Origin: Volvariella volvacea V23
Taxonomy: Eukaryota; Basidiomycota; Agaricomycetes; Agaricales; Pluteaceae
Assembly (NCBI GenBank): GCA_000349905.1
Contig: KB722774.1
Coordinates: 1-64,000, forward strand
Direction of reading: 5' to 3'
Length of the DNA stretch: 64,000 nt
Shown here: piece after piece, positions 24,066 to 34,897 of the stretch
Numbering within the stretch: position 1 is the first letter of the stretch
How the letters are laid out: each line of letters begins with the position of its first letter
Made by a program: the position numbers and the translations under genes
The notes under the pieces: model-generated
Databases searched by the model: none
What the model was told of the DNA's origin: nothing
What the model saw: only the letters and a program-made list of their open reading frames with translations

Positions 24066-24364
24066 ATATGGCTATTTCTCCTCTCGTGACTCCAGAAGCG
24101 AGCTGCATTTAATAAATATAGATGAATTGGAAAAGATACATAAAAGCGACCTACCAGGGGTATAGTAAGTACCAGACTACTATGGCAACTGTCGAGGTTG
24201 GTCCTGAAGGCAGAGGAGATAGTACGTAGGAAGGATAAACAATCTTTAGTAGTGGAGGGATGTATCAGGGGAATAAAAGGATGTGAATAAGGTGGGTTGT
24301 CCAGGAAGTGCAAATGTTACAGCACTCGTCGGAAATTGGAGTCAATGAGGGCACTAGCATTACC

Positions 24365-25110
24365 TCCCACAAGGTTCGAAGGCGACCGCGTAGGCCGGGG
24401 GATAGACATTGTGTTTGTTGAGGAAGCGTGTCGACAGGCTCGAGGCTGATATTGTGGAGCGGGACTTCTATATACGGAGCATGGCGCAGTGGGCACAGCC
24501 AAAAACGGGTCGTTGTTCAACACAGCCATTTATCTGCTGATAGAAGGCGCGGTTAAGCCGGGTGAGCTCCCAGGTTGTAATGTGATGTTGATGTCGAGGA
24601 ATGAAGATAAGCTGAAATCAACACCTGGAAAGGGCAAGATGGCGCTTCTCCAAACACTAGGCTTCAGACTTGTGGGAAGCTATCCTCGCAAGGGCGCGAC
24701 GTCGTCACTGCCAGGGTCCCGCTCCTGCTCGAAGCCGGCGGAATCGACCCTTCTAGGGTACGAACCAGGCGGTGGAGCGCCTTCCCATAAGTCTGAAGCC
24801 TGTTTGAAGAAGCGCCATCGGTCCTTTTTCGGGTGTTGAGAACGGGCCATCTTTCAGCTTATCTTCATTCCTCGACATCAACACCCCATTGCAGCCTGGG
24901 AGCTCACCGGATCCCGATTGAAATGCGCCTTCTACTGACAAATCAATAACTGGATTGGACGACGACCCGTTTTTGACCGTGCCCACTGCGCCATGTCCCG
25001 TATGTAGAAGTCCCACTCCACGCCATCAACCTCGAACCTATCTGCGTACTTCCTCAACAAACACGACGTCTACACTCCAGCTTACACGGTCGCCTTTGAG
25101 CCTTATGGGA
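24365..25110. repeat. Imperfect inverted repeat (arms about 315-330 bp)
   Basis: The left arm (about 24365-24679) matches the reverse complement of the right arm (about 24781-25110) with small indels and a 101-bp spacer. Landmarks found in both arms are ATGGCGCAGTGGGCAC, AAAAACGGGTCG, GATGTCGAGGAATGAAGATA and AAGGCGACCG. Both arms translate to related peptides (MSRNEDKLK; FLNKH.VY.PAY.VAFEP), so this may be a duplicated, inverted gene fragment. The first peptide loosely recalls a short-chain dehydrogenase segment, but this is too weak for assignment. No terminal features of a transposon were identified. Confidence 0.7.
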
Positions 25111-26049
25111 ACGAATCGTTTATGACTCGGACACATCAACGCACAGGTGATGCGGACGAGTTGATTCAAAGGCGTTCACACCATGAAGTCTTCCGACAAG
25201 TAAAGGGAAAGCAAGAACTTGCGCCATGATCACGTCGAAGGCACCTCAGTGCGGTCGAACCCTTTACCTGTAGCTCCACTCCAATCATAGCAAATTTGCG
25301 TTGACTTTTTAGACTGTATGAGTGGTTATCTACCTGCGTACCCCTTTTGTGATGTCATAGTGCAGCTTCTTTCTTATCATTAGTTTTATGGCGCGGGTGA
25401 GTGTACAGAGTAGAGTAGAAATCGCGGCAAATCCCAGGAGGTTTATAGTGGTGTGCGAATTAACTAAGACGTAAAATGCTTAATGGCTGTGGACCTCTCT
25501 CCAAGCTGGAGTCGGGTGATTGTCCTCTACGCCTCCTAAAAATCGATATTAATATGAATATCTCAAGTTGTTCTCACTTACTGGCGATAAGCGAGGCAAC
25601 AGATCGTTATATCCATTTGGCCCACTTTTTCACGAGCGCCCATCACCATCATCCGCAACCCCATCTCAAAATAACCGCATAAGTCAATGTCAGCGGAATC
25701 AACACGCGAATGGGTGTGCCGGCGTAGATGAAGATTGGAACGGTTCGGTCTGCGCCGCGCACCAGCGCAAAGGAAAAACTGCAACCGCCAAGATGTGCAA
25801 AGTCTCTTTTATCTCGGGGATACTCTAACTGGTACGCATACTATAGTACCGACCCCGCACTCCCCATCTTATTCTACACGGAGATATTTCGACATCATGG
25901 CCTGGCATATCCAATGCGGATGAACACATGTCAAGACACACCCATTAAATTAACCAAGACCAAAAAAAAATACAAGCGTAACAAGCACGATGATCCAGAT
26001 TGGACGAGACTCTTCTAGCCACTATCACAAAACCCCAATATCCGAGTCA
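25111..26049. other. Intergenic, no intact gene
   Basis: Remainder of the gap between the inverted repeat and P450 D. A short open stretch just outside the right arm (25040-25230) continues the arm's peptide frame (EPYGNESFMTRTHQRTGDAD) before a stop. It suggests that the repeat derives from a coding fragment. An A-rich run lies at 25964-25972. Confidence 0.4.
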
Positions 26050-28354
26050 CTAATTCAGACTCGCAGCAACAGATGCCCGCAGAGTGCGGATGTACTCCTC
26101 GTCAGCCTTGGACAGGTTAATCTCATACGGCGCGAGATGAACCGCTTGAGCGAGGAACTCTCTCTTGATGATGTTAACCTTCTCTTCCGACCTCGGTGTG
26201 ATCGTGCACTTGAACGGAAGCGGGGTTGCGTTCACGCCCTAAATGTGGCAACAACAACAATAAATACGCGAATCGGTTAATAAGCGTCGCCGTTGCGCTA
26301 TGACTACCGCTGAAGCAGGAGCAGACGCACCTCGGTGTACGCCCATATATCCGGCTGCACGATGCCCTTGGTGACGGGATCCCTTGCGGGCGTAAAGTTG
26401 AATGCCCAAATGAAGTTTGCCGCATTGATTTCCTGTCAAAAAGACGTGTATAGAACAGAACAGAGAGTCAGCCGAACGTGATGATCGCATCAGCCATCTC
26501 CTGTCAAACCACCACGCCAGCACAGCAACCACGTCGCACTCGTCATCGTGGGCGAAAGAAGCCCGAACAAGTGGCCCATCCAGGGACAGGCAAGTGGACC
26601 CATTACTGGCGAGATAAGAAGGATGGCAATGACAAGACAAAAACTTACAATGCCACCGCGCCCTAATTTGACTCCAGGGCAAACGCGCCGGCCTGCGCCG
26701 AACAGCATGTTGTCTCTCCGAGCCGGGTCGTCGGGGACGTCGGTGCGGACGCCGAGGGGGTGTTTGAGGTAGCGTTCTGGTTTGAATACTTCTGGTTCGT
26801 CAAAGTATCTTGGGTCGTGGAAGATGGCCCCTGGGGGGGTTGAGAGTCAGGATTGACGAAGAAGGGTGGAGTTTGGCTTACAGAGGTTCATGAAGAGTGC
26901 AGAGTCTTTGGGGAAGAGCATTCCGTTTATCTAACGATTGAGTCAGCGATAATCTAAGAAGTACGGGAAATGCTTACCACTTCGTCTTTGGCCATGGCAT
27001 GGGGGATGGCCAAGGGACCCACAGGCCGGAAGCGGAAAGACTAGCAAAGCGAACGTGAGTTGATGCAAAGCACATGAACGCAGACTACCTACCTCTTGCA
27101 CCAGCGCACGAAGATACGGTAGATCATCAAGATCCTCCCACGTCGGCGTCCTATGGGTGCCCACGACCGCGTCCATCTCCTCCTGAGCGCGTTTCTGCAC
27201 CTCGGGATACGCGACCAAGAGAAGAATGATCCCTTGGAGAATGCCAGAAGACGTGTCGGAGCCTTCGAGTAACGTCCCACCAAGGTTCCTGAACGCCAAA
27301 TCAGCCGCTGGACCTGAACCGATCGTCCCACACGCACCTCAGCATCGAGTCTGACAAGCCCCATTGCTTCTGATTCTTATACGCCTCCTCCATAAACGAC
27401 CCGTTTTCGACGCCACCATCGACCCTCTTCCTCACCATACTGACCAAATGGCCAAACAGCTCCTCCTGCCTACGCTTAACATCCAGCACTTGCTGCTTCC
27501 AACCGGCCCACTTGTCAGGCACCCAGTTTAGGACGGGAAAGATATCGACCGGCGGCAGCTTGCCCATTTCCAGGACGTACATAAAGTCCAGCTGGACTTG
27601 GGTGAAGGTTTTGGCTTCGTAGCATGAGGAGCGGGGTGCGCGGTGGCCGTAGATGATGGCGAGGAAGAACGAGGTGGTCAGTCGGGATATGTCGTCGTAG
27701 AAGCCCTATTCACCCGCTCTGTTGAGTACAATTCATAAAGGTCGGCGAGTGGGCTTACCTCTGGATTGAGGACCATGTCGAGCATGAGGTGTGTAGCTTC
27801 GGCGCGCTGTGCGGGTCGGTATCGTTCGAGGTTGTCGGGCTTGAGCATCATCATTGCTGCTTTTCGTAGAGTCTTCCATGTTTCATCGGCTAGAGGTGTG
27901 ATTTAATCCAAATAGCCTATGAATATAGAGGATCTACGCACCATATCGTGCAGTGCCAATGTTTTCGTTATTAGGGACGATAATATCCGCAATGATACTC
28001 GCCGGTCGATTCGAACTCGTACTCTTGCGATCAATAACCTCGAATACAGCAGTCGGCGAATTGAGAACGATGATTGTCTGCGACATGATCTTCAGGGAGA
28101 ATATGTCGCCATACTCCCTCGCTACAATACGTCAGCACCTTGGTTACACGCAGGAGGGGGGTAGACCCACCCCATTCTGTAAATCGATAATGAGGCCATT
28201 TCTTTGGGAAGTCTAGAAGGTTGCCGATAATTGGTCTTCGTGGTGGACCAGGAGGCAGCATCTTGTTGGCTTTCTTTGTGTGAGCCACAAGGGCGACGTA
28301 GGTGCCTGATCCCAGGAGGAACAGCCAGACGAGGACGACTGCGATGGCTGGCAT
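26050..28354 (-). CDS. Cytochrome P450 monooxygenase (cluster P450 D)
   Basis: A multi-exon P450 of the same family as P450s A and C. The first exons are 28171-28354, 27942-28121, 27759-27889 (131 nt, identical in length to A and C), 27338-27705, then 27288 onward. Features include a membrane anchor, KMLPPGPPRRPIIGNLLDFP, an I-helix with GSDTSSGIL, and ESFR (ExxR) formed across an extra intron. HPLGVRTDV and the heme loop FGAGRRVCPG follow. The C-terminus reads ATPLPFKCTITPRSEEKVN and ends at TAG 26050-26052. The start MPAIAVVLVW is preferred over the upstream in-frame ATG at 28402, because a TATAAA at 28424-28429 would place that ATG before the expected transcript start. It is more diverged from A and C than they are from each other. 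Confidence 0.9.
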
Positions 28355-29354
28355 GGCGATTGGAGGAGAGGAGGACAGGGCAATAAGGAAATTATGGCGC
28401 ATATACCCAACAAAGCTTCTTAGTTTATAGATTTCTCCTTGCCTCACGCGAGCTTGGATTCCGCTCGCCGATGAGGGATTGATTGGTTTGCGATCTACGC
28501 GAACTAGACAACCAAATGGGGTAAGATAACTCCTGCCATGGTCGACTGTGTGCCGTTCGAGTTCGTTCCGGTGGAATGGTCAACGCATTATCCCCACATG
28601 CATCCATCCGGGGATTGAAGGACAGCGGAGTCTCGAGCCTCGCTTGGTTTTCCTACGCCAACGGTCGCGTGCTGAAGGGCTGCGGGGAGCGTTGAGGGAG
28701 GCCGACTGGCCCTGACATAGCTTTTACGGAGAGCGCCCTGTCGAAGGATGGCGTCAATGTTATTACCCAAGGGAGAGCCCCTTTCGGCGGCGCCGAGGAT
28801 TACGACGACGAAAGCTATGGAGTTGGCGCGCCCATCGGGGATTGCATTATTGGCGAGCAGATTTGCGCGACAAGCGCGCAGGCAGCGTATTACGCACATT
28901 GGTGGCGTCAGCTGCTGTGGCCACGCTGTCGCCTTCCTAAAGCGGAATCCCACGAGGGTCTTAGTCAGCGCTCGACTGACAGTTTCTCTCATGTCAGATC
29001 CTTCACGTCAGCAGCTTGGGCACGAAAATGCCTGGAAATTGTCCAGTGGGTCCCCAACTCCCTGGGCACCACAGCAGCACGCTCCAAGGGGCCTGCACAT
29101 CACCCATTCCGGAAAATTGCGCTTTCAAATGCGAAAAACAAATATGCGATGATCTTCCAGAGCAGATCTGCATTTATCAGCCACATGCACCCTGGACGCA
29201 AACATGCTTACGCCTCGTCGTGCTGTCATCGACAATTCGAAGCCTTCATGACGACTAAGCTGCACCCTGCTGTAGAAATAAAAGCTTCGACGAGAAGCAC
29301 CATGTCGCCGTCAAACCCCCAACCAAGCCTCGTCGTCTCCAACACACAGCTCCA
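28355..29354. other. Divergent intergenic region
   Basis: A 1-kb region between two divergently transcribed genes, holding the promoters of P450 D (TATAAA on the minus strand at 28424-28429) and of the FAD oxidoreductase. ORFs on both strands at 28588-29152 overlap each other and show no domain. Confidence 0.45.
28424..28429 (-). promoter_or_regulatory. TATA box of P450 D
   Basis: TATAAA on the minus strand, 70 bp upstream of the ATG at 28354 but only 22 bp from the alternative ATG at 28402. It therefore favours the downstream start. Confidence 0.4.
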
Positions 29355-30842
29355 ATGTCCGCCACAAAACAAAACGTCGTCGTCGTCGGCGGTGGAGGTG
29401 CCGGTGCACCGATCGCCAGCCTGCTCTCGCAAAAACTGGACGCGAGCAAGTACAACCTCGTCCTCGTCACCTCGCGTCCATACTTTGTCCACCTGGTGGG
29501 CACCATCCGGATGGTCGTCTCCAGCGAAGAGGCGCTGGAGGACCGCATCCTGATCCCGTACGACAAGAACTTTGCCAACGGCAACGGCCAGGTCGTCGTT
29601 GGCACCGTCGTGTCTATCGAAGAGTCCAAGTCCTCCAAGGGTGGTCATGTCGTTCTCGACAACGGCAAGACAATCGACTACTCTGTCCTCGTTTTGACGC
29701 CTGGCAGCACATGGGAGGGTCCTCTGAACCTCCCCAACACCAAGGCCGAGAACAAGGAATGGACCCACAAGTGGAGAGCCCAGTTCGCTCAATCCGACGA
29801 CATCGTCCTCGTTGGTGGTGGTGCAGTCGGCATCGGTACGCTCTCTCATCCTACTCTCTTCAACAGCACCAACCTCATCACTCTCCAGAATACGCCGGCG
29901 AAATCAAGGAGATATGGCCCGTAAGTCCCATATTCCCACACCACCACCTCGTCATCTCATCCGTTTATAGAACAAGCGCGTGACCATCGTGCACGGCGAC
30001 AAGGAGCTCCTTAACCCCACCTACCCTGACAAATGGCGCAAGGACGTCCACCGCCGCGTCGCCGAACGCGGCGTCAACCTCGTCCTCGGCGAATACGTCG
30101 ACGACTTTTCCACCCACAACGGCGCGCTCAGGACGCGCAGCGGCAAGACCATCCCCGCAGACCTCGTCGTACGTGCCCCTCCTACAGCTATCTCTATGCT
30201 TCCTTTCTCAATAACGACCATCAACTTTTGGTGGACAGGTCCCAGCGAGAGGCCCCAGACCCAACACGGCCTTCATCGCCACGCTGGGCAACGACGTCCT
30301 CACGCCCCAGGGCTTCGTCAAAGTCAAGCCCACGCTTCAGCTCGCGAGCCACCCGCGGATCTTTGCCGCCGGCGACGTGATCGACTGGAAGGAGCAAAAG
30401 CAGGTCGGCAAGTACCCCGCGCACGCCGCGGTCGTGGCGGACAACGTCGTGAGCGTGTTGAACGACGGGCAGCCGGGCAAGGTGTACAAGGGTTCGTATG
30501 AGCTGATTGTCATCACGATTGGAAAGGTGGGTAGTGCCTTTTTTTTCTTTTGCTACATTTGGGTTGTGCGACGTGGCGTGGCACTCTCGCGAGCGTGCGC
30601 TGTTGATGCCATCCCACGGGAGGGATGACAGTTCCACAATGCATCTCTTTATCCATCCACGCGAACAGTTGAATTGAACGCTAACCACCCACTCCTCTTC
30701 TTTCTTCTTCATCCAGACCCGTGGCGCAGCGTACTTCGGAGTCCTGTGGGGCCTCATCTTCGGAAACTGGGTCTCCTCGCTCATCAAGTCGAAAGATCTG
30801 ATGATCGGCATGGCGCGCAGCCGTCTAGGCTACAAGGATTAA
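29355..30842 (+). CDS. FAD-dependent NAD(P)H oxidoreductase, AIF/FSP1-like
   Basis: Five exons (29355-29835, 29889-29920, 29971-30168, 30239-30526, 30717-30842) give 374 residues. The N-terminal FAD-binding Rossmann fold carries NVVVVGGGGAGAPIA (GxGxxG). A second dinucleotide fold at about residue 155 carries DIVLVGGGAVGIEYAGEI, for NAD(P)H. RIFAAGDVIDW is the conserved flavin-contacting segment near residue 280. This order is the pyridine-nucleotide disulphide-oxidoreductase layout of AIF-like, AMID/FSP1 and type II NADH dehydrogenase proteins. The C-terminus has a hydrophobic patch (YFGVLWGLIFGNWVSSLI) that could associate with membrane. It may act in redox or quinone metabolism, or have been recruited to the adjacent terpenoid cluster; the sequence alone does not decide. 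All cofactor motifs look intact. Confidence 0.88.
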
Positions 30843-32992
30843 ATCCCCTCACTCACTCCACCTCCTGCCCCCACCTCGCCGAGTCTTATGCATGCATGCT
30901 ATGTGCTACGTACCTGAGGACGTATGCATTCCCGTACACGCCAATCATCCAGTCATTCGTGTTTTTTTCTCTTTTCTTACATCGACCCTCTGGACCTTGT
31001 CAACGACACCCCCTCATGTGCTGTATCCACCGGATCCTCCGACTCGGATCCTCTGTAGATATCGTGTAATTCCTTCCTCCCCTCTTTCTCCCTTCCTCAG
31101 GACTTTGCACCGCGTTTTCGTTTATCCACTCTTTGTGCTCGTTATCCTCTCTCAGGCTTTCTGATGTCTTGTTCCTTTGCATTTGCATACGCACGGATGA
31201 TAATATACCCTCCTTTCCTATGCTCTAATGCGAAGTGTGCACAAAAGGGTTGAGCCGTCGTTTGTCTTGGTATGCTTTGAATCTCAAGTCCTCCACTGGG
31301 TCGACACCAGCTGCTCCTCAAGTTCAAGCATTATAGCACCTCCAACCAGCATGCTCATTACAAGTCAAAGACTGGCAGCTCAAGTCGCAGTTCTGCGCTC
31401 GCATTCAATTATTAGCTGGCTCAAGCCCATGAGGATTAGGCTGTGATATCTGGCTTGGGTACAGTGAATTGTATGAACTCATGGTTCCCCGAAATATTAA
31501 TGCTCTTCGAATTGCCTTGGCATAGTCGTGGCCTGCCAGTGTAAGCGCTCAACGGACATAGGCGCCCGTGATGCGTGATGGCAGATTGTCCCGCCTGGGG
31601 TCGAGTTGCATGATATATTTGCAAGTGGCTGTTTACTGGGAACGGCCCACGTTCGTGTGATTTGAGTCGTGTTGTGTCAAAACCTAGCTAGAAGTAAGTC
31701 CTTTACTCCGAAATTGTGTTCACGCGTAGTCAATTTTTCAGGCGGCTGAACCCATACACTCGTCCATCCAAATCAGTCAAATAATGACACAAGACAAAGC
31801 GTACGCCACAGCACCAGTCCCAACGCGCACGCCCGCCTAAGCGACACTGAATATGAAATACGTACACACTCCCTTGACCAGAGTTCGATTCCATTTAGAA
31901 TAGCAAAGCTTTCTGCACCGCTCCTGCCACAGGGTCTATAAGGAGCCGTTCCCGCCGGCGCAATGACGACGGTTCGCTTCGAGTTGGAATTGCAAATGCA
32001 CCGCGAGTCGGATGCGAGGTCCAATTGCAAGTCTGGTGCGGCTCATACCGTAAGCACCGTACCAGGGTTACTGTAGACCGTACCCCGGTCAGGCAGGTGA
32101 CTGTGGAGCTCGAAATGGACATGGGCGGATAGGGATCTTCGATGTCTAGGTCTGCTGGTCGAGATTCACTATCCTGTACAGCTTCAGTGATAGTGCTATA
32201 ATAAGGAGGGGAGTTGAGGCTGAAGCCTGTAACGTCGCGGGACGTATTGTCGATGGTCGTCAAATAGATCCTCGACGGCACCTGGACTCGACTCGAAACC
32301 CAAGTGGGGCCATTGTGCGAAGAGAACCCAGTCATACGAGACCGGTCTGACCGGGCCCATCTGACAACACTCGTTCAGGCGGTGTCGAATCGTCGTCCTC
32401 CATCAGAACTGGGACCCAGCATGTCCTACGAGGTGCCCGCTCTTACATATTGGTTTGAGTCCGATCATTCATTCATGAAACCTCTGGAACGAAGCAAAAG
32501 TGGGTACGAAAACACCCAGGTGACATCGTCAGCATAGCAACTTGTAGGCTATCGCGACTGCTAAGATGCAGTGTATGTATCAGACCCAACTGCTGATCCG
32601 TAACAGGACAGTCTGAGTTGATTATCATACCGTCCCAGGTAATAGCTATGCTTGTACGGCACGACGATAGTCGGGAAACCACGTTGCGTCTGATATTGAC
32701 CGTGTAAGTGACCGATCCCCTTGGGTAATTTTGGATGTGAAATACCTACGGTAGAGATGAAGTCGCTCCTGCTCGGGTCCATCCGCTTACATTAAGCTTG
32801 GAGGTGACATGATAACCGTCAGAATAGGCATCAAGAAATGTATCACTTTCATCTACGCTGTTACCGCGGTCCAAGAGACAGGCACCCTCGATTTAACGAA
32901 GTCATATATAAGAACGCAGTTCATAATGCTTTCTTGGAGGGCTCTACCTCACCTTACTCCTCCTTGTAATCAAGCCAGATTTACGCCCATTA
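30843..32992. other. 2.1-kb gap, at most weak ORFs
   Basis: No recognised gene. The only coherent frame is minus-strand 31895-32335 (146 residues), with a Ser/Thr/Pro-rich stretch LNSPPYYSTITEAVQ and an acidic segment. It could be the tail of a fungal membrane protein, but no upstream exons could be joined with confidence. The first 300 bp are CT-rich and probably the 3' UTR of the oxidoreductase. Confidence 0.35.
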
Positions 32993-34774
32993 ATGTCACC
33001 ATTCCTCTCCTTGGCCAACGAGCTTATCCAATTAATTGGAGATGAGGTGAGTCTAAACGCCTTTCCCATCAATCCAGCAACGTGACAAGAAAGCATATTA
33101 ACATTGCCGCATGTACATCATAGCTTGGCCCAGAACGCAAAACCCTCCGTTCTGTCTGTAAACGTTTCAATTACTGTATCGAATCACAAGTGCTCTCTCA
33201 CCTAGTCTTCACTTTCAACTGTCACCGCATCCCCGAGAACCTCGGGCACCTGCGAGCGCTCGCTGCCAAAAATGAAGCATGTTCCGCATACACGCGCACA
33301 CTGGAGGTACGGTCACTAGCCCCAGGGTACGATCCCGACATCACGGGAAAACGCATTATTTACCACGACGACGGGACCTATGAGTTCGAAGAACGTCCAA
33401 AACCAACAGAGGAAGTCAGAAAAGCCGAGAAAGAGTTAGCATCATTGATCGCACCGGCCATTAATTCTATTGAAAGTCTGAGAAAATTCGTGTGGGTACC
33501 TTTTAATTTCCTTTTATGCGTCCTGTGGTCGGCGGAAACTCTCAAGTTTGCCGTTTGCTCCCGTGGTCCCCGTGGCAGGGCCTATGATATGTTGTGCTGA
33601 CTCTCCATTCGATCTTTCTGCAGGTGGACAATGCGCGATCGAGATCCTGCGGGAGTCTACGCAAGCATAATACGATCCCTTCTCGCACAGTCAACTCTCG
33701 AAGAACTCCATCTGAACATCCGGCGAAGCTGTCTTCCTCCTCTGAACTGGCACCTGTTCAAGAACCTTCGAACACTGGTTCTGATGGGATCGTGCTTCGA
33801 ATATCGACCTGCTATCGTTTGGGGCTTAGGACAAGCCATTGCCCGAAGCCCACATCTCTTGCACCTCGAGGTCGATAGTGGGCTATACTGGAACCGGGCC
33901 GACAACCCACCTACTTTGCATGACCTGTTGGGGCAAACAAGACGACCATTGGAGCTGGAGTACCTATCTCTTCGCGGCTGGGCGGTAGAGGTTGACGAAG
34001 TGATTATCCCGCATCTACGAGCCCTCAAAACACTCCGCCTGCTCAACCAGATTGGGTTAACCGACGAGGATGAGCTTCCCTGCACGCCAATATGGAGAGC
34101 CCTCCAAAGGGAGAAAATTCACCTAAAATCTATCACAACGGATGTTGTCGAGTATGCCCTCATGGACTATCTTGCATCATACGTTGGTGTCCAGGAGCTT
34201 CACTTCGCATATGTGGTATCCTTTAGGAGAATATCTGCGTACGGCACTTCCGAGCGGTTCTGGACAGAATGCCTGCCACTTCATGTCAAATCACTTCAAT
34301 CGCTTACTATCCGACCAGGACTCGAGTGCCGCTGGTGCTATGACGAACGTTGCGCCCCAATTCTGGCAAAATGCACCCAACTTCGCGAACTATCGTTATG
34401 TCTCAGTTATAATAACATCCGCAACGACACCGGGGTAAGTGGATATGCACAGCGCGAAATGGTCCAAGATAATATATACTGATCACATACTATCCGCACG
34501 TGTGTAGCTTCATCTCCTCAAAGCCGCACGCGACATCCCCACCCTCGAAAAACTTTCTATATCGCCACCTAATATCGAGATCGATCCTTCAACCATGCAA
34601 CATGGCTTCTCGCTTGCGATCGATGAAATGATCAGACGGCATGAGGCGTCGGAAGACTCGCCGCCCGTAATTTGCAATGGGCCACGAGAATACAAGGTCG
34701 CGTCGGAGCCCAGAAGTGGAAGCCTAAGATATGAAAGGATCGTTCCTCCAGGAACACTCGCGCCGGACTATTAA
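32993..34774 (+). CDS. F-box-like/LRR-like protein, second type (copy 1)
   Basis: Four exons (32993-33046, 33124-33491, 33624-34434, 34508-34774) give 499 residues. The first exon is only 54 nt and encodes MSPFLSLANELIQLIGDE. With LGPERKTLRSVCKRFNYCIE from exon 2 it forms a short F-box-like motif at the extreme N-terminus. The remainder alternates leucine-rich strands and helices (TLEELHLNI, NLRTLVLMG, LLHLEVD, LEYLSLRG), an LRR-like solenoid. Unlike the array copies there is no N-terminal helix with NQLAPIS. The paralog at 38390-40108 has the same 54-nt first exon and similar length. A role as SCF substrate adaptor is inferred from domain layout only. Confidence 0.82.
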
Positions 34775-34897
34775 ATCATTCTGGAATCAGTTATGGGACT
34801 CGTATAGAGTAGAATGTTTGTACCTTTAAACCTTATGTACCATTACCCACCTTCAGCATGTACAACTCCTTAGCGTAGATCAATGGATTATTGGGTA

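Noticed and set aside
23906..24313. 135-aa minus-strand ORF downstream of P450 C
   Set aside because: No recognisable family and it lies in the probable 3' UTR of P450 C.
28588..29152. Opposed ORFs of 134 aa on each strand
   Set aside because: They overlap each other in a divergent promoter region and look like chance frames in GC-rich DNA.
29226..29849. 207-aa minus-strand ORF
   Set aside because: It is the antisense shadow of the FAD oxidoreductase, whose motifs are on the plus strand.
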